From the NCBI GenBank assembly GCA_905221615.1, contig CAJNDT010001225.1, forward strand, positions 372,001-436,000: DNA of 64,000 nt, written 5' to 3'. The notes beneath the pieces were generated by a model, which worked only from the letters and a program-made list of their open reading frames with translations, had not been told where the DNA came from and did not search any database. This DNA is from Symbiodinium sp. CCMP2592 (taxonomy: Eukaryota > Sar > Dinophyceae > Suessiales > Symbiodiniaceae). Shown here in pieces: positions 1 to 10,949 of this stretch (positions are counted from its first letter, which is position 1; every line of letters starts with the position of its first letter). The position numbers were made by a program, and so were the translations under genes.

Positions 1-259
1 AAATAGGGATTTCCAACCGGAAGGCTTATGTGTGGGGACCCCAACGCCCAGACACTAACACTCAACCCCAACCCCCACACCGCCAATCCCCAATCAACCC
101 TAAGAACACATATCTAATCCCCGACGTCCAAACTCCGTAAAGCTCTTACACTGCCCCTTATGAAAAATAAATTTGTAAGGCCTGAAATTCTGATGAAGCC
201 CTTCGAAAACTCACTATAACTGCTAACTCTGACAAAAAGCTCTTCTGAAGCCCTTACAT

Positions 260-360
260 ACCTTAACCTACTCAAACCTACAAAAAAGTAGGGTCCCTAT
301 GAACTCCATACTAGGGATTATAATAAGAACCTACAAAAAATAGGGTTTGGTAGGTCAAGG
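260..360. mobile_element. Foldback family 7 (CCTTAACCTAC... arms)
   Basis: Arms CCTTAACCTACTCAAACCTA and complement. Confidence 0.7.
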
Positions 361-432
361 TAACTCAGACAGGCTGCCAAGGCCCTGCTGAACCCGAAAA
401 TGCCTTATAGCAACCGGAAGCCCAAACCCTAC

Positions 433-544
433 CTAGGATACCCAGTAACCTAAGAATAAAAAGGCATCTCTTTTTGGTATTGGGTAACTTTATAAGGAAC
501 CTAGGACTACAAAAAGGGAATAAGGGTACTACTGGGCATCCTAG
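433..544. mobile_element. Foldback family 6 (CTAGGATACCCAGTAACCTA arms)
   Basis: Complete. Differs from the copy at 56774 by only about two bases in 112. Confidence 0.85.
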
Positions 545-623
545 CCTACTAGACGGATCATGGGCTTAGTAACTAGGGTTATAGATGAGGCAACTACACT
601 TATTGGAAACGAAGATACTTTTA

Positions 624-731
624 ACCTTACCATAACCTACCGAAACCTACTTTTTTTGTAGGGCCCCTATAAATTCCACATTAGGGTTTTTAATTGGAGC
701 CCCAAAAACGTGGGGTTTGGTAGTTTAAGGT
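624..731. mobile_element. Foldback family 7
   Basis: Second copy with TACCGAAACCTACTTTTTTT and complement. Confidence 0.65.
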
Positions 732-809
732 ACTCACTAAGTCCCATGATCACCAGGTCGACCCGAACCCTGGCTTGGAGGGTCGGGGCAACTTACTAAG
801 TTGGTACAG

Positions 810-1400
810 GGTTTAGGGCTTGTGGGGTTTGGGGCTTATGGGGTTTAGGGCTTATGGGGTTTAGGGTTTAGGGTTTAGGGTGCCCTCAAAAGGGATCCTA
901 ATTAGGGGTTCTGCAACAGTATAATTACCTTTATTAGATTCCCGCAACTTACCAAGTCCCCCGACTCTCCAAGTAGACCCTAAACCCTGAACCCCAAACC
1001 CTAAGCCCCTAAACCCAAACCCCAAAACCCCAAACCCTAAGCCCCATAAGCCCTAGACCCTAAACCCCAAACCCTAAGCCCCATAAGCCCTAAACCCTAA
1101 ACCCCAAACCCTAAGCCCCATAAGCCCTAGACCCTAAACCCCAAACCCTAAGCCCCATAAGCCCTCGACCCTAAACCCCGGGCCACGACACCTCCAGGGG
1201 CTGAGCGGGATTGCCTTGCGCCTGCTGTAACTTGAGTTTCTATAGGGCTTAGGGTTTATGGGGTTTATAGGGTTTAGGGTTTAGGGTTTAGGGTCTAGGG
1301 ATTAGAGGGCTTATAGGGTTTATAGGGCTTAGGGTTTTTAGGGTTTAGGGTTTGTAGGGTTCAGGGTTCAGGGTTCAGGGTTGAAGGTTTAGGGTTCTTT
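810..1400. repeat. Degenerate TTTAGGG/CCCTAAA telomere-like tract
   Basis: G-rich units at 810-880, C-rich at 970-1180, then G-rich again at 1236-1400. Orientation flips within 600 bp, so it is not a simple chromosome end. A short patch at 1190-1245 could be a minus-strand exon (KLKLQQAQGNPAQPLEV). Confidence 0.85.
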
Positions 1401-1768
1401 AGGTGTTCTAGACTAGGGATTTCTGAGGTCTTGAAGGGTCGCCTTGTCGGGGTCTGTCAGATTTATAAAGTCTGTTTGTGTACCCAAGTGTGATAGGGTT
1501 GTACAGGCATTCATGGGGTTGTGTAAGGTTTCAAAGGCTTGGGTAGACGGCCTCAAACAAGGAATCTTTGGAATTTCGGGCAGCAAAATGGAGCCTGATT
1601 AAGAAACCCTGAATCTCTATCAGGGTTCGTTTTCCAATCCTAAGATTTTGGGGCTTTGGGGTTTTAGGGCCAGAATTTGATAATCAGGTCCCTAAACCCC
1701 TAAACCCCTCATCCGGTTCCTACGTTACACCCGAGGCGACCCTGCGGCCAATTTTCCTGTCACTAAAT

Positions 1769-1870
1769 GCGTGGTTGTCAAAATTATGGTCCCTTTTCTG
1801 GGTACCCTGAATATTAGGTGCCGTATTATAATAGGGACCCACAAAGGGACCATAATTTTGACAACCGCCC
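1769..1870. mobile_element. Foldback family 1 (GTGGTTGTCAAAATTATGG arms)
   Basis: Inverted arms of about 26 bp (GTGGTTGTCAAAATTATGG and its complement) around a core holding ATTAGGTGCCGTATTATAAT. Confidence 0.85.
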
Positions 1871-2425
1871 AAATGGGAATTGAAGGCTTCAGAGTTCCCA
1901 GAACCCCCTAAGTGCCTGAATGGTTTGGGGTTGAAGAGAAGGACAGCAACAAACGATGACCACCACACATGATTCCTGCTCTGCAGGCTCTTAAGCCTAC
2001 CAGTGTGAGCCTTCTCGTGGTGAGTAACTATTGACTATTGCGATTCTTGATACAGTAGTGTTAAGCATTGCAACTAGATCTATGTTGCTACGGCTATCTG
2101 CGTTCTTAGTCTGCGTTCCGTACCTGCACCTGAAACCGCTACAAGCATAGATTTTATGTAAGTAGTGTATGTTAAGGAAAACTGGTGACAATGCAGTGCA
2201 GTAAGGTATCATTCGTCTTCTTCCTCCTCCTCCAGCTACTACATACCAGTGCAAACGTGACGTAAACGATGCCCCAATAAAACTCAAACCCCAGTTAGCA
2301 ACAAAGCATGGCTCTGAGCCTAAAGCCCTCAAACTCTCAAGCTCCCAACACCCGAAACTGTAAACAAACCCAAAACCCAAAACCCGAAACCCTAAGCCCG
2401 AAAACCCCTCAACCCGAAACCCTGC

Positions 2426-2474
2426 GCCCCGAAACACCCGCCTCGGGTGGGCGCAGCTGCTCGAAAAGCTCAGG
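2426..2474 (-). CDS. Candidate short exon (unidentified)
   Basis: The minus strand reads APELFEQLRPPEA, with AG upstream and a GT after the Ala codon. It stands out as GC-rich and repeat-free between telomere-like tracts. It may belong to the gene starting at 4145. Confidence 0.3.
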
Positions 2475-2883
2475 CGCCTTCGTCGGGTGAAGGGTTTGGC
2501 ATTTTAGGATTTAAGATTTAAGCTTTGGGGAACTGGGGCTTTAGGGTCTAGGATTTTAGGGCTTTAGGGCTTCAGCGCGAAATCCCGTGACGGTGCGACG
2601 GTGGTAGCAGCAGCAGCAGCAGCAACAGGAGCGGCAGCTGCAGGAACAGGAGCAGCCACATTGCTGCACTGCAGCCATATGGAGTTTTCTAACGCAAAAA
2701 GAGTCACGTTCGCCAAGACAGACAACACTATGTTTCGACTGTCTCCGTGAAACACTGGTGAGCGATTGCAAGCTGTGGGCCAACTCCAAACGCGTCCTGA
2801 TGGGACTGCTTTGCTGTAGACCTGGATTTGAGTTCTTGGTAGTTTAAATAATCCAGAACGTTTGCAGGTATTGCATACAGCAC

Positions 2884-3690
2884 CTAGGAAGAACTGCTGC
2901 GCACTTGGCAAGGACCTTGCCATTGCTGCAAGGTTCTTCTGTTGAACAGGTGGGAGAATTGTCCGATTTTCTTCGTTGGCCATTGACTGGCTTGGAGGAA
3001 CTTTTGGGCGCCAGGTCTAATGGGCTTGGTTTGTGGGATCCACAAGCGCCGAAAACGCGCCACTAATGCGGTGAAGAAGTCCAAGAACAAGGCTTCTTCT
3101 GGTGATCCAGCGTAGTTTGGGGCTTGACGTCGGCAAGACTTGGTGCCTGGGGCTGGTAAACCATGAGCCTCAGAGAAACTTTCCACCAGTGCCTTGTAGT
3201 CTTCCACATCTGGTGCTTTCGATCGAACCAGCTTGAAGTCTTCATCTTCCCATTTGCGAAGCTCGCAGCAAACATGCTGCAGATCGACAAACCCAAAGAC
3301 GGCACTCCAACCGACCAGGTAATGCTCAATTATCTGCTTGCATGGAGGAATCAATTGCATGAGCGCGCGCTGTGCTGCTTCGTCTGAAAAAAGCTTCTGG
3401 GGCAACCCTGCCAACCTGTCGGAGGACCCATGGTTCATTATTTATGCACGAGACAAAACAAAAAGAGTTTTGAGCAGCGTGAAACGAAACCCGAGCCGCC
3501 TGGCTGCCACTGCTGAGCCCCTGAGCCAATGTGCACAAGCGCTCCCTGCGCAAGCTGCACTGACTGAAGACTCCGAAGCGCCAGATACCGCACGAAGCAG
3601 CGCATTCCAGCAAGCCCCAGGCGCACCAAAAGCACATGAGCACTTTCGGCGGACACAAGTTGTGCTTGCACATCAGCATCTACCATACCT
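2884..3690 (-). CDS. Downstream coding of the gene starting at 4145, frame-shifting
   Basis: Two long protein-like frames follow exon 2 almost without a gap: 3690-3438 (VDADVQAQLVSAESAHVLLV...) and about 3405-2985 (LFSDEAAQRALMQLIPPCK..., rich in charged and aromatic residues). A third frame continues at 2983-2850 (ENRTILPPVQQKNLAAMARS...). The frames do not join by obvious introns. Either short non-canonical introns, indels in the sequence, or decay must explain it. Function unknown; not matched to a family. Confidence 0.4.
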
Positions 3691-3907
3691 GCGTGCGAGC
3701 ATTTCCCCAAAACACAGGTCGTTCACGAAAAGGTTCCCACTCAGATTCTCCCAATTCCTGGCCTGACAAACGCATCGCTGCTTCGATAAGAAATTGTATG
3801 AGAATTTGCTTTAGGATTGACACGTCATCTGCAGCATCAGTGACTTTTGGAGAGACGCGATGCCCGACGTTTCGGACGGCCTTGTTGCTTGACGCCAAAA
3901 GCTCGTC
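3689..3907 (-). CDS. Second exon of the unidentified gene starting at 4145
   Basis: 219 bases, 73 codons, in phase with the preceding exon (acceptor AG before 3907, GT donor after 3689). It reads DELLASSNKAVRNVG... to ...PVFWGNARTQ. The composition is protein-like and mixed hydrophobic/charged. No family is recognised. Confidence 0.55.
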
Positions 3908-4016
3908 CTTACGGACGAAGTTATCGCAGCAAAGAATGCCAAGGCAAAAACAAAGAACAAACGACAAAACACCTTTACTGTACCACTGAGCATCCTTCAG
4001 TCTTCTTTCATTTCGC

Positions 4017-4145
4017 CACTGAGTGCTTCCATGCGTTGCCCTTCTGGGCTCGAAGTTGTCGCAAAGATGCCCGAGCAGCCTCCACTTGCCCTGCTTCCAC
4101 CCAGACACGGACGTTGTCCAGCTGTACACTCGCACGAGCAGCCAT
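4017..4145 (-). CDS. First exon of an unidentified gene
   Basis: The frame opens with ATG at 4145 (MAARASVQLDNVRVW...) and runs 43 codons to a GC donor at 4016-4015. The predicted peptide is helical and Ala/Arg rich, with two similar AARAS stretches. The next exon at 3689-3907 continues in phase after a 109-bp GC-AG intron. The product is not recognised. A (GGT)n tract lies upstream of the start. Confidence 0.6.
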
Positions 4146-4342
4146 GGGGCGACACACAAAAAAAACGAAGCTGCAAAGTCGCAGTGGCAGTCGCGGTGGC
4201 AGTAGCGGTCGCGATGGCCGTGGCAGCGGCAGTCTGAGTAGGACGAGTACAAGTAGGAGTCGGAGTAGGAGTAGGGGTAGGGCTAGTGGTTGTGGTAGGG
4301 GTCGGGGGTCGGGGGAGGAGCAGGAGTAGTTGTAGTAGTAGT

Positions 4343-4515
4343 CGTCGTCGAGGTGGTGCCGGTGGTGGTGGTGGTGGTGGTGGTGGTGGTGGTGGTGGTG
4401 GTGGTGGTGGTGGTGGTGGTGGTGGTGGTGGTGGTGGTGGTGGTGGTGGTGGTGGTGGTGGTGGTGGTGGTGGTGGTGGTGGTGGTGGTGGTGGCGGCGG
4501 CGGTGGTGGTGGTGG
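4343..4515. repeat. (GGT)n microsatellite
   Basis: Pure GGT from about 4360 to 4493 with degenerate GGN edges. Long Pro, Gly or Val frames over it are repeat artefacts. Confidence 0.95.
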
Positions 4516-4565
4516 GATATAGAGTAATAAGAACAAAAAGCTATTGTTTATTGCACTCGGCATAG

Positions 4566-5550
4566 CCGTAAAGGTAGTCTGCTAGCAGAGTGCCAGCAGC
4601 AAGAACACTAAACAACGTCACAACGAAGTTACACGACTCAGAACAAAGCAACCTTCCTGCTCGCCAGACATCTCGGATTTGCAGTTGGGGCTTCGGGTCG
4701 CCTACCTTGTTGAGCTACCATACCCTACTTCATGTGGGTCCAGATACAATCATGGCGACAGGTGGATTGCAGTACTGTAATTAGGCGCCTTAATAATCAT
4801 AATTAGAGTAAGGTTTGGGGGGGGGTATAGTATACTGGAACTGTAATAAGGAACCTCCAAAATCCTGTTCTAAGCATTAACCCCCCTACATTACTTGATT
4901 GGGGGGAAGGCATAGGCTGTGAATCCTGGTCTCGCCGGGCCTTGTAGCTCTCGGCTAACTGGTTGGGCGTCGGGTGTGTGCGGTGAGCCAGTCGAAAAAT
5001 CATCTTTGTTTTAGTCTCACATCACACGCTTCAATGTGTATGAATACCCAGAAAGCCTTAAGCGCGAAGACACTTGTAAGCAAAAGCATGCTACAAAATC
5101 TCTACCGGACCCGAGGGACCCCATAAACCTTACCACGAAGCATACACTGATTCGTCTAGCCCCCAAAAAATTGAACACAACAACGGTGTAACTACCCTAC
5201 AAACCCATAAAAAGCCAACCATGCAAGCACTTTACGAACACTAGGCAGCAAACTGCTCTCATAAGTCGGGTTTCTAAACCCCCAACCATGAACCCCTAAA
5301 CCCCTATAACCCTAAAACCCTCAACCCCGGAGCCCCTCCACCCAAACCCTGAAAGGAACCCTGAAAAGACCCCTTAAAGGAAAACGCCAGAAGGACTCCG
5401 TAAAGGAACCCAAGAAGGACCTCTTAAAGGACCCCTTAAAGGAACCCTAAACCCTAAACCCTAATCCTTAATCCCTAAAGGCCCTAAATTTACACAAAAC
5501 CCTAAAACCCTAAAACCCCATAAACCCTAAAAAAGATTCCTAAACCCTTT
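4566..5550. other. No gene recognised
   Basis: Mixed unique sequence to about 5270, then CCCTAAA-like tract with AAGGACCCC repeats. A GC-rich patch at 5550-5625 may be an exon (either GRPAKDVRRAAFALASAAVA plus, or ATAAEARAKAARLTSLAG minus). Confidence 0.4.
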
Positions 5551-5651
5551 CCCTGGGCGCCCGGCCAAGGACGTCAGGCGCGCCGCCTTTGCCCTGGCCT
5601 CGGCAGCCGTCGCCCGAATGCCTCATAAAAGGGCACTTGGGGTCTAGGGAT

Positions 5652-5757
5652 GACCTTAACCTACCAAACCCTACTTCTTTTGTAGGCTCTTTTTTGTAAA
5701 CCCTAATATGGGATTTATAGGGGCCCTACAAAAAAGCAGGTTTTGGTAGGTTAAGGG
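5652..5757. mobile_element. Foldback family 7
   Basis: Arms CCTTAACCTACCAAACCCTA and complement. Confidence 0.8.
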
Positions 5758-5999
5758 AGGGACTAAGGTTTAGGGATTTAGGGTTTCGGGGTGTAGGGAT
5801 CAGGGTTTGGGGATCAAGGGTTGAAGCTTAGTATTTAGGTTTTATAAGGTTTAGGGTTTAAGGCTTATAAGGTTTAGGTTTAGGGTTTAAGGCTTATAAG
5901 GTTTAGGTTTAGGGTTTAGGCTTTAAGGTTTAGGGTTTAAGGTCTATCTAGCATTCCATCAAACCGCTGCACTTTAGGATGTTCGGCTTTTGGCAGTTG

Positions 6000-6100
6000 G
6001 GGGTTTCCGAAATCGGGGACCCGCATATAGTACCCTAAATAGTAGGAACCCTATTCTAAGGACCCCATGGTAAGGTACCCTTACTTTTCGTAAACTCCGA
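6000..6100. mobile_element. Foldback family 2 (GAGTTTCCGAAAAT arms), diverged
   Basis: Arms GGTTTCCGAAATCGGGG and complement, core CCCTAAATAGTAGGA. Confidence 0.7.
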
Positions 6101-6202
6101 GTTGGCGCGGCTAGAGTTTAGGGTCGGGGTGTGGTTCCGCGTTTCGGGCCATGCTATCGGACTGGGAAGTGTAGCGTAACTAATATTTAGGGTTGCAGCC
6201 CC

Positions 6203-6309
6203 CTACTGTTGATGATATACATCCTGCATTACTTTCAGGACAATAAACTATGGGAAGTATGGTACATGCCTTCTTATATGGGGAATGCAGGACCTATATC
6301 ATCAACCGC
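6203..6309. mobile_element. Foldback family 3 (TACGGTTGATGATATAAATCC arms)
   Basis: Diverged copy, ending 20 bp beyond the stop codon of the hydroxyacid dehydrogenase (stop at 6329-6331, minus strand), so it lies in the 3' UTR or terminator region. Confidence 0.8.
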
Positions 6310-6328
6310 GTGAAGCACTTTTCGCCGC

Positions 6329-9300
6329 TCAATACCCCCTGGCGAGGTCCACGAGGTAGTCCGGCATTTTGCCCTCCAGGACAAAACGCCGGGCGACTGC
6401 GCAGAAGTATTCCGCAGACTCCTGCGCGGCACGGGGGCTCGGTTTAGGGTAGGGTTACAGGGGTTTAGGGTCAAGGGTTTAGGATTAAGGGTTTCGGGTT
6501 AAGGGTTTAGGGTCAAGGGTTTAGAGTATTGGGTTAAGGGTTCAGGGTTTCGGTAAGCTTTTTGGAGCCTGGCTCGGCTACGAATTGCAGTAGATTGGGT
6601 TTTGACTCTTGTATTGGAATTGAAAATTCACGGTCGATGTCGAGGGAGGTCCATTACCAGGCTCAGGGTGACCTCAAAACAGACAAAACATGTGATCTAC
6701 ATCTACTGGCTTGCAACCCAGGAAACCCTCCACTCTGAACCCGGAACCCGGGACCCCTTGCAATCCCGAATCTGAGCCCTAAACGACAAATCGGAAATGC
6801 AAATTCTCAACTTCTGCATCCTGAACCCTAAGAACTAAACCCTAAACCCTAAAACCTATAACTACTATTATTACTTAAGTTTAAGTTGTTATAATTCAAC
6901 CAAAGCCCTTCAGCCCAAAAGTTTATATGCTTTAAGCTTCAAGCCCAAGATGTACTCCTCGTTCATAGACAGGCTGATATCTGCGTTATGAGGTGTCAGA
7001 AGGAGCTGCGAGGCCGGAAGGACATCTTCTCGCCTTGGTTTGCTGTGGTCAAGGGCCTGCTGGGTGAGAGTCATCACGCCGAAAATTCCCAATACTATTC
7101 TTACCTGCTGACTCGGGCCCGCAGTGCGTAATGTTGCTGTGTTTCGAATCTTCGTTTATATGGTTAACATTACATATCTCAAATCTTATGACTGCCAATA
7201 CTCTGTCACGGTCTTCGGGTCTGTCTCTCGTGAAACACGGTACACCCGTAATCTTTACCTCAGCTTGGAGGTAAATCCTCTGATGATCGGCGGGGCCCCC
7301 TAGACTCTGAAATTGGAGGGCGTAAATGCAAACTATAACTTCCATTTATGCCTAGAGGGTCCATACTAGCTACTTTTGGTGGTTCATATATAGAACCCTA
7401 TAATTCCACAAAGGGTTTTACTATGGAGCGTATGGGTGAGTGCCTCAACCCGAACCCTCTAATGCCCAAGCCCGGAGACCCAACACAACGCAACCCAAAC
7501 CCTGAACTCCGAAGCCTCAATCCCTAAACCCTCAGTTAGAAGCCCCTTACAGGTGGGTAGTTCTTCTTCCATAGTACTCCCATAAGACCCCCTTTACCTT
7601 GTAGGAGTGGTATGGGAGGCTTATGGGAAACTACCCACCATATAACTACCCACCTGTAAATGGCTTAGATCAGTGCTAAAACCCGAAGACCCTATCACCC
7701 TGAAACATCCGAAAACCATCAACCCATTCAACCCTCAATCCCTTAGCCCCTAACTCCTAAACCCCTATACCTATAGTCTCCATTGTAGTTCCTTTTTTTG
7801 GTTAACCAAAATCTCTTTATAGGATCCTACCCATAAAACTGGACAACAAAAAAAGGAACTACAATGGAGACTATAGGTAGGGTTCACTCTCTTCTCCAAT
7901 AACCAGGCCCAAACAAAGTTCAAACTTTTTAAGCTAGACCAAATATATGAAGCCAAAAAGTTTAAAGTTCTCCAATAGGCTAAGTAGTTCAACTTGGGCA
8001 CCAGAACGGAGACTCCAGTGGAAGGGGCTCGGTCTGGAAGACGTCCAACGCAGCCCCGCGGAGGTGGCCGCTCTGGTCGCCGGGGGTTGGGTCTAAGGCA
8101 TATGGGTGGTTGTCAAAATTATGGTCCCGTTTTGGGTCCCTGAATTGATACGGCACCTAATATTAAGGGACCATAATTTTGACAACTTCGCGTTGAGGGT
8201 TCAGGGTTTGGGGTCAAACTAATTAGCAAAGGGTTTCGAGCATTTTGTGCCACGAAGATATTTCAGGAACCCCAACGAATAGTATTGGTAGTTGTTCAAG
8301 ATTCTGTGTTATAGTTGTTTTTCTTGCGCTGCTTAATACGGGGTTCGTTTACGGTTCAACGAGGTGTGACTTTTTTGTTGGTTTCATGAGGCTTTCCTGG
8401 TTTTCATGAGATTGAAAACCTGGTAAGTTCCTGATATCAGCCCCTTGATATAATACTCTAGACCCTAAACTCCTAAACCCTAAAAGCCCTAAAACCCTGA
8501 GCCAGCCTCCAGGTGCTTCAGGAGGGCGGCTTCCTCCACGCTGGAGCCCCGACCGATGTTGATGAAGAGCGCCCCCTTCTTGAACCTGAGTCAGAGACTA
8601 ATGTACGGGCCTTAATGATTCGAATAGGGTTTTGGGCTCCTTAATATCTAAATTTTAATCAGGAGCCCTAAGGCCTAAGGAATCTGCATTAAACCCAAAG
8701 ACTCGCAGATCTCTTTGGTGCAGAATCCTTATACACAAGAGATCCGCTACTTTCTGTGAGGTTCCTCAATCGTTAGAAGAGGCTTCCAGGGCAGATTCAG
8801 GAAGAATTCTATAGGGACCACCAAGGGAATCGACGGCATCGACCACTGGTTTCTCAGACCTTTGTAATAAATGTCTTCCTTATGTGGGCCTTTAGGGAAG
8901 CCCCTCTGCAGGAACTGCGTAGCCGACAGCAGAAGACACCGGACGAAGAAACCACGTTTCGTACAGGACCCGAATGTTCGGGTCCCTGTTGATGTCCCTT
9001 TTAATTTTAAAGTGGGATACATAATCCCTTCAAGGTGGGGAGGTCCATGATTATTTTAGTCAGGGCTTCCTTGTAATCATAAAGACCTAACTCCTACCCT
9101 TGACTCTAAACCTTAACCCTGAAAACCTCCCTGAACCCAAAGAAATAAAGAAAAGGAGCTTGCTGAAGCGCGCATCGTCAAACACTTTCTCAGTCGCAGG
9201 GGTTTTGGGCAGTACGGCCACGACGATGTCTGCTTCAGGCAGGATCCGCTCATCCATCGCAGCGTTGCCGAACACGACCTGTCGGCGAGGATTCTAAACC

Positions 9301-10713
9301 ACGTCGGAGCAAGAGTCAGAGAGTGAGAGTACAGTGTCAGAGTAAATAAAGCAAAAGACACTAAGAGCAAGTGTCGACAAGATCGTGAAAACCTTTGAGC
9401 TCAAAACCCCCAAACCTTAAACCCATGAGCCCTAAAGCCCCAAACCTCTACCTAGACCCCCCAAAGTAGGTAAAATAATGGCCCAACACCAATAAAAGGC
9501 AATTATTCTACATACCTTGGGGGCCCAAGTAAGCCCCTTTTGCTCTGCGATGAAAACCTCCTCAGATCTGCGGTGGAAGGAGATTTATGGGCTGCCAGTA
9601 GGGTTTACTTAGTTGCTGAATTCATAAGACCCAAAAAATGTACACGAGGTCTGGGATTTTGGGCTCAGGGAATATCATTTTGGCTTAGTTGTTGAGTTCG
9701 CAAGCCCCCCCAAGAAGTGTACATTCTCAGTTTTATAGTGGGTAATATTATCTCCAAAAAATGTAAAGTGTATCCACTCAGCTCAAAAGTTTAGGTTTTT
9801 GTCTCCGACGCTTAAACCCTCGATGTCTGCTTTAAGAACTGAGGGACTCAGGAAGAGGGTTCAGGTTTGGGTGTGGGGTCTAGCGTAGAATATTCGGGAA
9901 GAAGGGCAAAGAACCGTAGGTGGTGGTAGAAGTAGCTATACTACGGTTGATGATATAAATCCTGCATTACCTTAAGGACCCTAAACTATGGGAATTATGG
10001 TATATTCCTTATTATGGGTAATGCAGGATTTTTGTCATCAGCCGTAGCACCATAGTTGCGCCACGCACAACACTGTATCATCTTATAACCCTGCCTACGT
10101 CGCGAAATCCTTTTGCAGACAAGCAAACGACAGCCTCAGCACCCGTCTCTTCGTCGATGTAGGAATCTCTGCCTTCTTTGGGGTTAGGGCCTGTGGGCGG
10201 TTCTTCGGGCTCACGGTCTATGCATAGGGTTTAGGGTTTGGGGTTTAGGGTTATAGGTTTTAAGGTTTGGGGTTCAAGTGTTAAGGTTTGAAGTTCAAGG
10301 TTTGAGTTTTGGCGCAGGAATCTCCGCCTTCGCTCGGACGACTCGCCCAACTGCGAACGCCATAGACCTTCCTCGATTCAGGTGGCAGGCGGGGCAAGAA
10401 CACCCAAAACCACCCCCTTTAAGAAATGAACGACCTTCCCACCTTACCTATGAACATCTAGCAACCTAAACCCTAAGCCCTGATACCTACTAGTACCTAG
10501 TAACTCCTGGGTCCTAGACCCTAAACCCTAAATATCCTAGACACTAAATTGCTAAACCCAAAACCCTACACCCCAAACCTATACCCTGAACCCTAAACCC
10601 TATATCCTAAACCCAAAACCCTGAAACCCAGTCCAAGCATCTTCAAACCCAAGCCCAGCGCCGCCCGTCGTGCACAGCAGCGGCCAATATCCCCAAAGCC
10701 GCACACCGCCATC
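6329..10713 (-). CDS. D-isomer-specific 2-hydroxyacid dehydrogenase, C-terminal exons
   Basis: NAD(P)-dependent 2-hydroxyacid dehydrogenase (family of glyoxylate/hydroxypyruvate reductase and phosphoglycerate dehydrogenase). Exons on the minus strand: about 10655-10713 (Rossmann loop GFGDIG), about 10328-10371, 10135-10172, 9160-9278 (ADIVVAVLPKTP), 8507-8585 (FINIGRG, catalytic Arg), 8002-8072 (ALDVFQTEPLP, catalytic Glu), 6958-7033 (LLLTPHNADI, catalytic His) and 6329-6421, ending ARGY then TGA. From the second exon on all phases close; donors are GC, GC, GC, GC, GT, GA in order. The junction between the first two exons is unresolved, and N-terminal exons upstream of 10713 were not identified. 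Introns of about 155-970 bp contain foldback elements and telomere-like tracts. The family call is secure; the substrate is not. Confidence 0.88.
7550..7660. mobile_element. Foldback, GGTGGGTAGTT arms
   Basis: Inverted CAGGTGGGTAGTT and CCATAGTACTCCCATAAG segments; intronic in the hydroxyacid dehydrogenase. Confidence 0.65.
7768..7881. mobile_element. Foldback family 4 (CTCCATAGTAGTTCCTTTTT arms)
   Basis: Variant arms TACCTATAGTCTCCATTGTA and complement; in an intron of the hydroxyacid dehydrogenase. Confidence 0.85.
8103..8188. mobile_element. Foldback family 1
   Basis: Same arms; shortened core. Lies in an intron of the hydroxyacid dehydrogenase. Confidence 0.8.
9455..9533. mobile_element. 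Foldback family 9 (CCCCAAAGTAGGTAAAATAAT arms)
   Basis: Short foldback; in an intron of the hydroxyacid dehydrogenase. Confidence 0.75.
9941..10047. mobile_element. Foldback family 3
   Basis: Complete, inside an intron of the hydroxyacid dehydrogenase. Confidence 0.85.
10658..10713 (-). CDS. Hydroxyacid dehydrogenase exon with the NAD-binding loop
   Basis: Exon of the gene ending at 6329, listed separately because its 3' edge is uncertain. It reads MAVCGFGDIGRCCARRAALG, with the GxGxxG dinucleotide-binding motif. The acceptor is probably AG before 10713. The donor could be a GC near 10660 or a GT near 10655. Confidence 0.75.
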
Positions 10714-10811
10714 CTTGCTTGAGGCGTTCGTTCTTTCCTATGAAGGATCCCTTTAAACTTTAAAGGGATCTATACGGATTCTATGAGGGTTTAGGGGTTT
10801 GGGGGGGTTTA

Positions 10812-10948
10812 GGATCAAAGGGGAAAAGGAGGGACCCTTAAGGGGGACCCCTAGCCTATAATGGGCTATATAATGGGTATATCATAGCTATATGAACCGT
10901 ATATACCTAGGGGTCCTTATTAAGGGTCCCTCCTTTCACCCTTGGATT
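10812..10948. mobile_element. Foldback family 8 (AAAGGAGGGACCCTTAAG arms)
   Basis: Arms AAAAGGAGGGACCCTTAAG and complement, core with CTATATAATGGG. Confidence 0.8.
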
Positions 10949-10949
10949 T

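Noticed and set aside
1060-1180. CRISPR-like regular repeat
   Set aside because: The near-regular spacing is only degenerate CCCTAAA sequence with no spacers; the genome is eukaryotic.
3997-4563. Long Pro-, Gly- and Val-rich open frames
   Set aside because: They are translations of the (GGT)n tract on both strands.
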